DNA from: CAVUWL01 sp963787415
Lineage (GTDB): Bacteria > Actinomycetota > Thermoleophilia > Solirubrobacterales > 70-9
DNA length: 64,000 nt
Direction of reading: 5' to 3'
NCBI GenBank assembly: GCA_963787415.1
Contig: CAWBCO010000007.1
Span: 62,001 to 126,000 of the forward strand
The notes under the pieces are model-generated. The model was not told the DNA's origin, ran no database searches, and worked only from the letters and a program-made list of their open reading frames with translations. The position numbers and the translations under genes are program-made. Shown here in pieces: positions 15,861 through 24,620 of this stretch (the first letter of the stretch is position 1; each line of letters begins with the position of its first letter).

Positions 15861-16660
15861 GTGCCGGTACAGGGTTTGATGATTTCACCGGAGATCTTCG
15901 TCCCGTTGGCGAAGTCAAAGGCGCCGTGGGCAAAGAGCTGCCCGGTCGGGCAGGTGGCGGTCAGCAGGTTCTGCTTCTTTCCCTTATAGGTCCAGGATTT
16001 CTGGATCTTGGCCTGAAAGGCGGTCAGCGATCCCTGCCCACCGACGATCGTCGGGATCTGGATCAGGGTCGAGGTGCCGTACTTGCCGTGGGCCTTTGAG
16101 ATCACCCCGGAGGTGACGAAGGTGGTCGGGGCCGGCACGTCGGCATAGACGTGGAAGATCAGCACCGGCTTGCCGCCCTGCGGGGTGCCGTTGAAGATCA
16201 GAAGCGGGCCTTTGGCCGGAAACTCCGACTGTTCGGGGAACTTGATCTTGGCTTCGACTTCGCCTTCGCCGACCAGCGAGGGCTTGCAGGCGCTTTCGGC
16301 TGCCTGAGTGGTCGTGTTTTGCAGTTTGCTGACGCTGCAGGTGGGAAGGCCCTTGGTGTTGATCGCGCCGTGCTTGTCGAATTCAAGCGCCAGGGTCGAG
16401 AGCGCCGGCGGGCGTTCGGTCGGTTCTTTGATGTTTTTGATCGAGCCTTCGATGTTGAGCGTGATCGGGGTCGGCGTCTTCTTGGAGAGCTTCTTCGGCG
16501 TGATCCCGCCTTCGATGAAGATTTCCATTTCCGGCGTTTTGACCGTGTCGCCCATCGCGCTTGAGACGATGAGCGCGGCGAGCGCCATCGCGGCGGCACC
16601 GAGCAGCACAACCCTTGCCCTGCGCGTTGCCGAGAAGCGACGCTTTTGACTCGAACCCAT
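15857..16660 (-). CDS. Secreted beta-rich protein of the GLPTCSA family, copy B
   Basis: 267 residues from the ATG at 16660 with the same upstream AAGGGGG as copy A. After the signal segment it reads GDTVKTPEMEIFIEGG where copy A has RDTVKAGGIEISLEGG, and it has further single changes (GLPTCSVSKL, AAESACKP, PEQSEFPAK). From about residue 150 to the end the two proteins are identical. Function unknown. Confidence 0.75.
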   Translation of the reverse strand: MGSSQKRRFSATRRARVVLLGAAAMALAALIVSSAMGDTVKTPEMEIFIEGGITPKKLSKKTPTPITLNIEGSIKNIKEPTERPPALSTLALEFDKHGAINTKGLPTCSVSKLQNTTTQAAESACKPSLVGEGEVEAKIKFPEQSEFPAKGPLLIFNGTPQGGKPVLIFHVYADVPAPTTFVTSGVISKAHGKYGTSTLIQIPTIVGGQGSLTAFQAKIQKSWTYKGKKQNLLTATCPTGQLFAHGAFDFANGTKISGEIIKPCTGT

Positions 16661-16662
16661 CC

Positions 16663-17457
16663 CTACCCCCTTACCTTGCATTCGCGGACCAAAGTACTCG
16701 AAACATCGGTTCCACCTTCGAATTCAAAGCTCGCCTTGGTGAAGGGAAACGGCTGCTTGGTGAAGCCCGAAGGAATCGGACAATCGGCGCTGGCGAAGCT
16801 CTGCGTCTTTCCGTGGAAGGGGAACTGGCGCGAGAGGTTCATATCGAAGGCCGAGATGTAGCCGTAGCCCGAGGCGATCGGCGGCAGTTTGGCGACCAGG
16901 GTGGTGCCGAATTCGCCATGTGTCTTCTCGACCACGAATTCGAGCACGTAGGTGAGCGGCTGGGGGGTGACGCTCGATACCTGGGCGAGGATCGCCGGCT
17001 TGCCTCCCACCTTGCCGTTGAAGGCGAGCAGGCCGCCGTTGGTGGCGAAGGGGTTCTGACCGGGGAGGGCGACGCGGGTGGTGACGTTGCCGTGGCCGAC
17101 CAGGGCGGCGCCGCAGCTGCGTTTGGCGACCGCGGAGGGAACGGAGTTGAGCTTGGCCGCCGAGCAGGTGGGCAGGCCGGTGGAGTTGATCTTGCCGGCC
17201 TTGTTGATTGCGAGGGAGATCGTCAGCAGTTTGGGCGGAGCCGCACCGCTGGCCGTCGTGATTTTGCCTTCCATCTCGACCGAGACCGGCGCCGGCGTCG
17301 AGCGCAGCAGGGTGCTCGGGAAGATCCCGCCGCCGAAGTTGACGATGACTCCGTTCTTCTCGACCGGTTGGGCGCTGGCGACCGCGCCGAGCGAGCCGAG
17401 CAAAAGCAAGGCTGCGCTAAGCGCCACCAGGGCGGTCTTTCTCGGGCGGCTGCTCAT
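16663..17457 (-). CDS. Secreted beta-rich protein of the GLPTCSA family, paralogue, copy B
   Basis: 264 residues, identical in length to copy A. Changes lie in two patches: residues about 35-90 (FGGGIFPSTLLRSTPAPV, KLLTISLAINKAGK) and 215-250 (FPFHGKTQ, CPIPSGFTKQPFPFTKA). The 125 residues between are identical, including silent sites as far as I can compare. All four Cys are kept. Function unknown. Confidence 0.75.
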   Translation of the reverse strand: MSSRPRKTALVALSAALLLLGSLGAVASAQPVEKNGVIVNFGGGIFPSTLLRSTPAPVSVEMEGKITTASGAAPPKLLTISLAINKAGKINSTGLPTCSAAKLNSVPSAVAKRSCGAALVGHGNVTTRVALPGQNPFATNGGLLAFNGKVGGKPAILAQVSSVTPQPLTYVLEFVVEKTHGEFGTTLVAKLPPIASGYGYISAFDMNLSRQFPFHGKTQSFASADCPIPSGFTKQPFPFTKASFEFEGGTDVSSTLVRECKVRG

Positions 17458-17459
17458 CG

Positions 17460-18083
17460 CTAGCGAACCAGCGGGTAGGCGCAGGTGTATTTGGAGGGGG
17501 AGCCGATCGACTGCTCGGTGATCGCCCCGGTGCCGTCTACGACCACGGTTGAATAGCTGTCGCCCTCGGTGTTGGCGTAGATCTCATCGGTGTATTGGTG
17601 TTCCTCGCCGACTCCCGTGCCGAGGTTGAGCACCCCGCGGGTGGAGTAGAGCTCCATCGGGGTCGGCAGGTAGCCGCCCTTGGCAGCGCAGGCATCGGAT
17701 GCTTCTTTGAGCGTGGGGACCGGCCCGCTTGAGGAAGAGTCAAAGCAGATCCCGCGGATCAGCGTCGTATTGGCCGGGCAGGCGGCGGCGTGCTGATCGA
17801 CGGTGTTTGCGTTTTCGGCGTTGGTCGCGTTGGTAGCGCTGGGAACGGTCCCCAGAGCACCTACGTTGATGTTGGCACCGGTCAGGGTGCCGGCGGCGAC
17901 CTTGGCGCCGGTGACCGCGTTGTTGGCGAGCTTGCCGGTGGTCACCGCTTTGGCCTTCAGCTGAGGCGTGCCGACCGTGTTCTTGCCCAGCGCCGCCCAA
18001 GCGGTTCCGCCAAGCGCCGCAAATAGTGCGATCAGTGCCACAACCATGGCCGGTGAAGGCCGCTTGATCCCTGCCTTGTGCAT
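17460..18083 (-). CDS. Secreted protein with Gln-Leu/Lys-Leu repeats and a lectin-like C-terminus, copy B
   Basis: 207 residues, identical to the protein of 12154-12777. Because the two copies are the same at the DNA level here while their neighbours differ, either this segment was duplicated or homogenised very recently, or it is under strong constraint. First gene of operon B. Confidence 0.75.
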   Translation of the reverse strand: MHKAGIKRPSPAMVVALIALFAALGGTAWAALGKNTVGTPQLKAKAVTTGKLANNAVTGAKVAAGTLTGANINVGALGTVPSATNATNAENANTVDQHAAACPANTTLIRGICFDSSSSGPVPTLKEASDACAAKGGYLPTPMELYSTRGVLNLGTGVGEEHQYTDEIYANTEGDSYSTVVVDGTGAITEQSIGSPSKYTCAYPLVR

Positions 18084-18448
18084 CTCTTAGTCCTCTCTGA
18101 AGTCCGAAGTTTGCGGACGCCCGAATGTAGAAACCCAGTTACTGGCCCAACGATTCGCTCCCTCTCGCCGGAGAGCTTAGCGATGGTGGGCGTGGTTGTG
18201 GCGCTTGGGCTGATCGCTCGGGTTTGAGTCGGCCATTTGCGGCCCACCCGAATGAGCCGGAAACCGGGATACGGCGACGACTGGCGAACGCGAGAATCGT
18301 GATCTTGACCCGGTGGCGGGCGGGCAAAGGGTCATTGGGCCAGCAGCGCGAGGAATCTCACCGCGCCCGAGCTAGGCCCGATCTCCAGCTCCGCCGCTCA
18401 TCTAATCGCGATCCGCCCCGAGGTGATGATCGCGATGCCCCGATTTGC
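18084..18448 (-). promoter_or_regulatory. Upstream region of operon B and adjoining gap
   Basis: Bases 18084-18214 repeat the upstream region of copy A, with the GTCCG/CGGAC inverted repeat at about 18102-18118 in front of the GAGAGGA ribosome binding site. Bases 18215-18448 are unique; they hold no credible gene, tRNA or repeat. Confidence 0.4.
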
Positions 18449-18961
18449 CTAGGCTGAGCTGCGATAGATCAGGTGGCTGAATCCGGCATGCTCAGTTTCC
18501 CCGGTGGCTCGAAGACCAGCCTTCTCCGCGACCCTTTGGGAGGCGCGGTTGGCCGGCCGGATCAGAGCAAAGACGGGATCAAAACCCAGTGACTTTGCCC
18601 AGGTAAGCGCCGCGCAGGCCGCTTCGGTCGCCAGCCCCTGGCGCCAGTAATTGGAGGCAATCGCCCAGGGAAGCTCGACAGCCAGCTCGTCCTCGATCGT
18701 GGTCCATCGCAATCCCCCGCGCCCGATGAACTCTCCGCTATCTCGCTTGATCATCGCCCAGGGTCCAAATCCGTGCACCTCCCAATGCAGGATGTCCTGA
18801 TCGAGCATCTGGTCGAGGTCATTGACGCTGAAGGGCGGCGCCGGGGTAGGCCGCAGCCAATTCCTCATCTCTGGATCAAGAAAGAGGCCCAGGTACTCCA
18901 GCCGATCAGAGGCAACCGGGGCGCGAAGCGCCAGATGCTCGGTGCGCCACTCCTCGCTCAC
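18449..18961 (-). CDS. GNAT-family N-acetyltransferase (RimJ/RimL-like)
   Basis: A 170-residue acetyltransferase. The N-terminus (TEHLALRAPVASD) and the acetyl-CoA-binding motif A (NYWRQGLATEAACAALTWA, residues about 107-125) are typical of the RimJ/RimL group, which acetylates protein N-termini or small molecules. The C-terminal strand (ASQRVAEKAGLRATG) is complete. Its substrate is unknown. ATG start at 18961; it stands alone. Confidence 0.85.
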   Translation of the reverse strand: MSEEWRTEHLALRAPVASDRLEYLGLFLDPEMRNWLRPTPAPPFSVNDLDQMLDQDILHWEVHGFGPWAMIKRDSGEFIGRGGLRWTTIEDELAVELPWAIASNYWRQGLATEAACAALTWAKSLGFDPVFALIRPANRASQRVAEKAGLRATGETEHAGFSHLIYRSSA

Positions 18962-19100
18962 CGTCTAAGTATGTCTCGGGCGGCTTCAACTGGAGCAAAA
19001 CACTGCGGGCGAATCGGCGGCTAGCTCAAATCGAGGGCGGGACACACCAGGCGGCCTGTAGGGTCCCCCGCGCGGCACGCCGGCAGCTGGCTATTCGCTG

Positions 19101-19466
19101 ATGAATTCTGAGCCACAGAACAATCCCATTGTCAGCGAGCCTGGGCAGGCATCGCCAAGGGTAGGTATCGCGGGCCGGATCATGCGTCTGGGATTCGGAC
19201 TGATCTTCCAGCTCGCCACCTCCGTCGCGCTCTTTTTCGCCGTCCACCTCGTTCGCGGGAAGTATGAAGACTCGGTATATAAGACCAGCCAGCGGGTCAT
19301 CGGTGGAGTCCTCGGCTTTCCGGCCGCGGCGCTTGGGGTGGGCGTGCTCCTGGCGGCGATCTACACCGCCGCGACCGGCAAGCGGGGGGCACTGACCTTC
19401 AGGCTCGCCGGGGCGGCGGTGGCCCTCTTCGTCGTCATGTACGCACTCGAGTTGGCACTTAAGTAG
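19101..19466 (+). CDS. Small membrane protein of unknown function
   Basis: 121 residues with a hydrophilic N-terminus of about 25 residues and three likely membrane segments: about 30-50 (GLIFQLATSVALFFAVHLV), 66-88 (VIGGVLGFPAAALGVGVLLA) and 99-118 (GAAVALFVVMYALELAL). I do not recognise the family. ATG start at 19101. It is convergent with the YbjQ gene; the 222 bases between hold a T7 run but no convincing terminator stem. Confidence 0.6.
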   Translation: MNSEPQNNPIVSEPGQASPRVGIAGRIMRLGFGLIFQLATSVALFFAVHLVRGKYEDSVYKTSQRVIGGVLGFPAAALGVGVLLAAIYTAATGKRGALTFRLAGAAVALFVVMYALELALK

Positions 19467-19688
19467 CGGCGGCGAGAGACTTCCGCAGGACTGCGACGGT
19501 GCCAATCGCCCAGCGGATCGCTGGGGGCGGTAGGACCCAACCGCTCCCTCAGGGTCAGCTCGCGCCTCGCGCCTTTTTTTGCTCCGCAAGCCAGCGCGCG
19601 ATCCCGTTCCAACTAAAAGCCCGCCTTCAGCTGCACACGGATCCAGCAACCCGGCGGGTGTCATGCTCCGGCCGGCAAGCCAAGCTGC

Positions 19689-20030
19689 TTAGAGCTTGCG
19701 CACCTTGACCGCCGTCCCGTAGGCGCAGACCTCAGTCCAGGTCGTGCCGAGCTCAGAGGTGTCAAAGCGAAAGGCGAGAATCGCGTCAGCTCCTTTTGAC
19801 TCGGCCTCCTCGATCAGCCGCTGGGTTGCGTGCTCGCGGCCCTCGGCGAGCATCTTTGTCATTCCCTTCAGCTCGCCACCCGCCAGCGACTTTAAAGAAG
19901 CGCCGATCTGGGAACCGACATTGCGCGAGCGCACGGTCAGCCCGAAGACCTCACCCAAGACATCTGCGATCTCATAACCAGGCAGGTCGTTCATCGTCGA
20001 GATGATCACGCGCCGAAGCATATCGGCCAA
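19689..20030 (-). CDS. YbjQ/UPF0145 family protein
   Basis: A 113-residue protein that matches the YbjQ (putative heavy-metal-binding, UPF0145) family over its length: the N-terminal LPGYEIADVLGEVFGLTVRS and the internal GADAILAFRFDTSEL with AYGTAVKV at the C-terminus. The proteins form small oligomers; no reaction is established. ATG start at 20030. It lies 69 bases downstream of the response regulator in the opposite sense of distance, so a shared transcript is possible. Confidence 0.8.
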   Translation of the reverse strand: MADMLRRVIISTMNDLPGYEIADVLGEVFGLTVRSRNVGSQIGASLKSLAGGELKGMTKMLAEGREHATQRLIEEAESKGADAILAFRFDTSELGTTWTEVCAYGTAVKVRKL

Positions 20031-20098
20031 CTGCCCGCTGTCGGCCTCTCAAGCAGCGAGTGCTCGGGCCTGTCGAGGTCGCTCCCGAAGCTCAGAGC

Positions 20099-20803
20099 TC
20101 AGGCTGCGGCGCCGTCAAACTTGTAGCCGATGCCGCGCACGGTGAGGATCAGCTCAGGGTGCTGGGGATCGCGCTCGACCTTTTGACGCAGATTGGAGAT
20201 GTGAACGTCGCAGGCACGCTCATCGCCGTCGAACTCTGTCTGCCAGAGCTCCTCCATGATCTGGCGGCGAGGGAAAACCTCCCCGGGACGGGCGACCATT
20301 AGACGCAGCAGCTGGAACTCCGAGCGGGTGAGGTTGACCGCCTCAGAGCGAATCGTTGCGACGTGGCGTACGAGGTCGATCGCGACCGGTCCGGACTCGA
20401 TGCGCACGGCTTGGGCGAGCGGAGAACGGTCGAGCTCGCGACGGCGCAACTGAGCCCGGACCCGACCGAGCAGCTCGCGAACCGAGAAGGGCTTGGTCAC
20501 GTAATCATCGGCGCCGACCTCCAAGCCGACCACCTTGTCGACCTCGGCGTCCTTGGCGGTTAAGACGATGATCGGCACGGCGCTGCGGGAGCGGACATCG
20601 CGGCAGATGTCAAGACCACTGGGACCGGGCATCATGATGTCGAGAATCAGGAGGTCAAAGGGAATGCCCTCACCGAGCTTCGCCGCCGCCTCATCACCGT
20701 CGGCGGCTCCCGTAACCTCAAAGCCCTCCTGGGCGAGTGCATAGCCGACTGAGTCGCGCACCGATGGCTCATCATCGGCGATCAGAATGCGACCGCTGCT
20801 CAT
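20099..20803 (-). CDS. OmpR/PhoB-family response regulator
   Basis: 234 residues from the ATG at 20803, preceded by GAGG at good spacing; an upstream in-frame start at 20884 would overlap the kinase gene. The receiver domain has the acidic pair (ADDE), phospho-acceptor Asp55 (LLILDIMMPG), Thr in VLTAKD and Lys in YVTKPF. The C-terminal winged helix (LTRSEFQLLRLMVARPGEVF, then DVHISNLRQKVE) is of the OmpR type. It lies 10 bases after the kinase gene 20814-22115, its evident partner. The target genes are unknown. Confidence 0.92.
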   Translation of the reverse strand: MSSGRILIADDEPSVRDSVGYALAQEGFEVTGAADGDEAAAKLGEGIPFDLLILDIMMPGPSGLDICRDVRSRSAVPIIVLTAKDAEVDKVVGLEVGADDYVTKPFSVRELLGRVRAQLRRRELDRSPLAQAVRIESGPVAIDLVRHVATIRSEAVNLTRSEFQLLRLMVARPGEVFPRRQIMEELWQTEFDGDERACDVHISNLRQKVERDPQHPELILTVRGIGYKFDGAAA

Positions 20804-20813
20804 CGTGGATCCC

Positions 20814-22115
20814 TCATGCGACCGGTGTGAGGCTGGGTTGGGCAATCGGGAGGCGTACCCAGAACACGCTGCCCTCCCCCTCAACCGATGAGGCGCCGAT
20901 CTGTCCGCCCATTACGTCGACCATGCGCCGGGCGATCGCCAAACCGAGTCCAAAGCCCTCCTGCTTGCGGGACTCGGTGCGACGATAGAAACGCTCAAAG
21001 ACACGCTCGATCTCTGCCGCCGGGATGCCCGTTCCTGTGTCAATCACCTCCAAAACCACCTCTCTCTCTCCGTCGCGACGGCCGCGAACCGTAACGGCAC
21101 CGGGGGGTGGCGTGTTCTTGTAAGCGTTTGTGAGGAGACCGATCATCACCTGGCGCAGGAGGGTGGGATCGCCCTTGGCGGTGAGGTCGGCGCTCACCTC
21201 GACCAGCAACCGGATGCCGACCGGTGCCTCAACCGCGGCGGCGACGTCGCGAATCGCGACCGACACATCAACGACCTCGGTCTCTCCTGCCCCGAGTGAC
21301 TCGACCCGTGCCAAGGTGAGCAGGCCCTGGGTGAGCCGACTCATCCGATCGGCGTCCTCGCTGAGACGGGTGAGAAAATGCTCGCGCGCTTGCGGATCGT
21401 CCTTGGCGCCATCCTGGAGCACCTCGATTGCACCAGAGATTCCGGCCAAAGGATTGCGCAGCTCATGCGCAGCGTTTGAGACGAAGTCGGCTTCGGCAAA
21501 CTCGCGGCGCATCTCTTCGGTGCGGTCGCGAACGACGGCGAGTACGGCACGCTCATCGGGAAGTGACCTGGCCTGCATCGAGTAGGCGCGATCTCCAATC
21601 CGCAACGCAGGGTGGGCGGCAAAGCCAACCTCGGCGGCTCGACGTAAATGGGGCAGCAGCGCCTCAGAGGGCCGTCCGGCGGCGTCCAGGAGCTTGCCAG
21701 CGGCGCTGTTTGAGAACCGCACCGAGCCGTGATCGTCAACGACCATCACCGCGTCTGTGAGGCCATCGAATATCGCGGTCAGCTTGTTGCGATCGGCGGT
21801 CAGGACGCCGAAGCTCTCCTTGAGGGAGGCGCGCATCGACTCCAGAGCTCGGGCCAGATCGCCAATCTCATCGGGGCCAGACACGTCGAGAGAAGCATCA
21901 AAAGAGCCAGCCGCCATCTGTCCGGCCGCCTGGGCAAGGCGAGCGACGCGATGGGCGATCGCGACGGCGATCAGGAAGCCGGCTAATACGCCGAGGACCA
22001 CCGAGGCGACAAGGGCGCGGTGGTTGTCGCCGAAGAGGTAGACGGCGGTGCCCGTGACCAGGCTGACGGCGGCGAAAGCACCGGAGAGCCAGAGGCGCAT
22101 TCCTATCCGTCTCAT
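20814..22115 (-). CDS. Membrane sensor histidine kinase
   Basis: A 433-residue kinase: two membrane helices (about 8-28 and 34-54) with almost no loop outside, a HAMP domain (about 55-100), a PAS-like domain (about 110-200), HisKA with the phospho-acceptor His217 in NAAHELRNPLAG, and a HATPase domain with N-box LLTNAYKNTPPPG and G-boxes DTGTGIP and GFGLGLAI. The short external loop suggests it senses the membrane or the cytoplasm. The order resembles PhoR/ResE-type kinases, but no phosphate genes are near. Confidence 0.92.
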   Translation of the reverse strand: MRRIGMRLWLSGAFAAVSLVTGTAVYLFGDNHRALVASVVLGVLAGFLIAVAIAHRVARLAQAAGQMAAGSFDASLDVSGPDEIGDLARALESMRASLKESFGVLTADRNKLTAIFDGLTDAVMVVDDHGSVRFSNSAAGKLLDAAGRPSEALLPHLRRAAEVGFAAHPALRIGDRAYSMQARSLPDERAVLAVVRDRTEEMRREFAEADFVSNAAHELRNPLAGISGAIEVLQDGAKDDPQAREHFLTRLSEDADRMSRLTQGLLTLARVESLGAGETEVVDVSVAIRDVAAAVEAPVGIRLLVEVSADLTAKGDPTLLRQVMIGLLTNAYKNTPPPGAVTVRGRRDGEREVVLEVIDTGTGIPAAEIERVFERFYRRTESRKQEGFGLGLAIARRMVDVMGGQIGASSVEGEGSVFWVRLPIAQPSLTPVA

Positions 22116-22249
22116 GAAGGTTTACTAACACAAAACGAATCTGAACCTTGGGCGAGCGGCCGCTGAGGCTCACAGCGAAACCGTGCGCGAGCCAAGGAAA
22201 CGGCCTCCGACCGCCGGGAACGGCTGGCCGTCGTGGGAGAATCGAAGCT

Positions 22250-23071
22250 GTGCGCACGCTTGTCTTCATCCCCGCCTGGAACGAGGAGGCCTCTATCGGC
22301 GAGGTAATCGACGACGTCCGGAGGGCTCTGCCGGAGGCCGATTTATTGGTCGTCGATGATGGCTCCTCTGACGAAACGACGGCACGCGCCCAAGCGGCGG
22401 GCGCGCTGGTCGCCTCGCTTCCGTTTAACCAGGGCCTTGGGGCCGCTCTTCAGACCGGTTATCTCTTCGCCCTGCGCGGGGGCTATGACTACTGTGCGCA
22501 CCTCGACGCCGATGGACAGCACCCCGCGCCGGAGGTGGCGCGCCTGTTGGATGAGGTGATTGCCGGGCGAGCCGATCTGGTAATCGGCTCGCGATATCAG
22601 GACCGTGGTGGGATCGGAGGCAGCCAATCCGGATCGGCCCCCGAGAGCGAGGACTACAGGCCGACGATCTCCAGGCGAATCGGCACCAATGTCTTTCGGT
22701 TCTTCCTGACGATGGCGACGGGACAGCGCTTCACCGATACAACCAGCGGAATGCGAGCCGCGAATCGGCGGGTGATGGCGCTCTTCGCCGAGAACTACTC
22801 ACCGGATTTCGCTGAGATCGAGTCGTTGCAGTTGGCAGTCAGGCAGGGACTTCGCGTCGAGGAGGTGGGGGTGCAGATGTTGGAGCGAGCGGGGGGGACC
22901 TCCTTCCTGACACCACTGCGCTCTGCCTTTTTCATCTTCAAGGGGATGATCGTCTTGTTGGTCGGCCAGTTCCGGCCCCGCCAACCAGAGGCCCAGCAGC
23001 GAGACCCAGATCCAGGCCCCGAGCCGGGCGGGGCCTCGCCCCTGCCAAAGAGCGTCAAGGCGGAACGGTGA
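22250..23071 (+). CDS. Family 2 glycosyltransferase (dolichol-phosphate mannosyltransferase-like)
   Basis: 273 residues from the GTG at 22250, chosen because GGGAG precedes it and the conserved domain starts at once (TLVFIPAWNEEASI). The nucleotide-sugar motif (LVVDDGSSDET) and DxD (HLDADGQHP) are intact. Such enzymes move a sugar to a polyprenyl phosphate for later use outside the membrane. The stop overlaps the start of the DUF2304 gene (GTGA), a common pairing. Confidence 0.85.
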   Translation: MRTLVFIPAWNEEASIGEVIDDVRRALPEADLLVVDDGSSDETTARAQAAGALVASLPFNQGLGAALQTGYLFALRGGYDYCAHLDADGQHPAPEVARLLDEVIAGRADLVIGSRYQDRGGIGGSQSGSAPESEDYRPTISRRIGTNVFRFFLTMATGQRFTDTTSGMRAANRRVMALFAENYSPDFAEIESLQLAVRQGLRVEEVGVQMLERAGGTSFLTPLRSAFFIFKGMIVLLVGQFRPRQPEAQQRDPDPGPEPGGASPLPKSVKAER

Positions 23072-23505
23072 TCGGGGTGGCATTTGCAGCCCAACAGAGC
23101 CCCACCGTTCACCTCACCCCCCAGACCCGCATCCTGGCAGCCCTGATCGCGATCGCCTTCATGGTGATGATCCTTGAGCTGATCCGCCGCAACCGCTTGC
23201 AAGAGCGCTACAGCGTGATCTGGTTTGTGGCGGGCCTTGGGATGCTTGCCGGCGCCGCCTTCCCGGGCCTGTTGGGAGTGGTCGCCAACGCGATGGGCGT
23301 CCGCAATACAAACGTCGCCCTGTTCTCGATTGTCTTGCTCTTGCTGCTCGGTCTCGCACTCAACTTCAGCGTGATCATGTCTCGCCAGGCAGCCCAGATA
23401 ACCCGCCTCGCCCAGGAGCAAGCGCTTGAGCGGGCGAAGCAGCAGGCCGAGGCGGAGGCCGGTGGAGGCCGCTCGGCCGAGCCGCTGCAGCGCGAGGGCG
23501 CTTAG
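23068..23505 (+). CDS. DUF2304 membrane protein
   Basis: 145 residues with three membrane segments (about 20-38, 50-70 and 82-104) and a charged Glu/Ala/Gln-rich C-terminal helix. The ELIRRNRLQERYSVIWFVAG segment is typical of DUF2304. These proteins occur next to GT2 polyprenyl-phosphate glycosyltransferases and probably anchor or activate them. The GTG start overlaps the transferase stop, so the pair is coupled. The stop overlaps the convergent holB stop by four bases. Confidence 0.8.
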   Translation: MIGVAFAAQQSPTVHLTPQTRILAALIAIAFMVMILELIRRNRLQERYSVIWFVAGLGMLAGAAFPGLLGVVANAMGVRNTNVALFSIVLLLLLGLALNFSVIMSRQAAQITRLAQEQALERAKQQAEAEAGGGRSAEPLQREGA

Positions 23506-24620
23506 GCCGCGAGCTCGCGCTCGAGGCGATAAAAGAGAGCCTCCAGCGCGAGCTCCTCAGAAACGTTTAGGTTGAGGCGACGGCGGGTGTCTTGGATCAG
23601 CTCTGCGGCGTGGCGGGGGCCGGCCGGATCCAGGCGCGAGGCCTGACTTTGCAACGCCGCGAGGCGATCACGGTTATAGATCACCGTGGTGGCACCAACG
23701 GCAATCGCCGCCAGGTCGCGAAACCAGGCGGCGGTGAGCTCCAGACCGAGATCGAGAACCTCCGTGCGGCGGCGGCGGGCGGCGCGCTTTGCCTGATCAG
23801 CGATCTCACGAGCAGGACGCTTGAGGCCAACCGAAGCCTCCTCCTCAAGCGCCTCTCGGGTTGCGGCCTCAACCTTGGCACCAGCCGGCTCGGCGGCCTC
23901 CAAGAGACCCCGCCAAGGGTCGCGGACGGAAGCGCTCGGTTGGTTGGCCCCAAGCGCTACGGCGGCGCCGTGCTCGGCACAAGCGCGAATCTGGCGCCCA
24001 TTCTCGCTGATCAAAAAGCGGGCCCGTTCCAGATCTCCAGCCGATAGTCGCGCCGCGGCGGCGGCCTCATCGGTACTCGTCGCAGCAAGCAGGACTGACT
24101 CGATTGCGGCGATCCTCAGCGGGATGAAATAGACCGGCTGGCAACGCGATGCCACAGTCTCCAACAGCGCCTCGGGTTCGGAGCTGAGCAGGATCAGATG
24201 GGCGTAGTCGGGTGGCTCCTCCAGAGTCTTCAGCAAGGCGTTTTGACTCTCTTCACGCATCGCCTCAGCGGCCTCAATTACGAATACCCGCTTGCCGCCC
24301 TCAAAGGGACGGTAAGAGGAAGCGCGGATCACCCGCTGGCGCACTTCCTCGACAAGGTGCTGGGAGCCTTGTGGAGCGAGCCAGAGCAGATCGGGGTGCG
24401 GTGAGGGGTCGAGCAGGACGCGACGGCGCGCGTCGGCGGGGTCCGCGGCGTCGGCGGCGATAATTTCTGCCGCGAAGGCGCGGGCGGCGGAGCGCTTGCC
24501 CACCCCACGCGGTCCGCGCAATAGGTAGGCGTGGCTGGGACCGGCGGTGATCGCAGCACCGAGGGCAACTCGGGCGCGTGGTTGGTGCTCGGTCGCCTCA
24601 AGCAGGGCCTTGGCTTGCAC
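23502..24620 (-). CDS. holB: DNA polymerase III, delta prime subunit
   Basis: A 372-residue clamp-loader subunit. The P-loop region is RGPRGVGKRSAARAF, and RVFVIEAAEAMREESQNALLKTLEEPP is the typical delta-prime/tau helix region (seen as two shorter motifs VFVIEAAEAM and NALLKTLEEPP). SRCQPVYF is the SRC motif used in ATP sensing. The zinc-binding Cys of gamma/tau are absent, which favours HolB over DnaX. It overlaps tmk by 23 bases; topA-tmk-holB is a common actinobacterial order. Confidence 0.88.
   Translation of the reverse strand: MQAKALLEATEHQPRARVALGAAITAGPSHAYLLRGPRGVGKRSAARAFAAEIIAADAADPADARRRVLLDPSPHPDLLWLAPQGSQHLVEEVRQRVIRASSYRPFEGGKRVFVIEAAEAMREESQNALLKTLEEPPDYAHLILLSSEPEALLETVASRCQPVYFIPLRIAAIESVLLAATSTDEAAAAARLSAGDLERARFLISENGRQIRACAEHGAAVALGANQPSASVRDPWRGLLEAAEPAGAKVEAATREALEEEASVGLKRPAREIADQAKRAARRRRTEVLDLGLELTAAWFRDLAAIAVGATTVIYNRDRLAALQSQASRLDPAGPRHAAELIQDTRRRLNLNVSEELALEALFYRLERELAA

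Larger units (their letters stand above)
14623..18214. repeat. Direct repeat copy B, 3.6 kb secreted-protein locus
   Basis: It is the partner of 9308-12908, offset by 5315 bases at the left border and 5306 at the right. It holds five complete genes and a truncated sixth. The sharp loss of similarity at both ends, with no inverted repeats, transposase or target duplication visible, points to duplication by recombination rather than by an insertion sequence. Confidence 0.95.

Noticed and set aside
8791..18214. The repeated block as a composite transposon
   Set aside because: No transposase gene, terminal inverted repeats or target-site duplication at the borders.
19555..19580. Possible intrinsic terminator (GC-rich then T7) between convergent genes
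   Set aside because: The best stem is only four base pairs (CGCG/CGCG), too weak to call.
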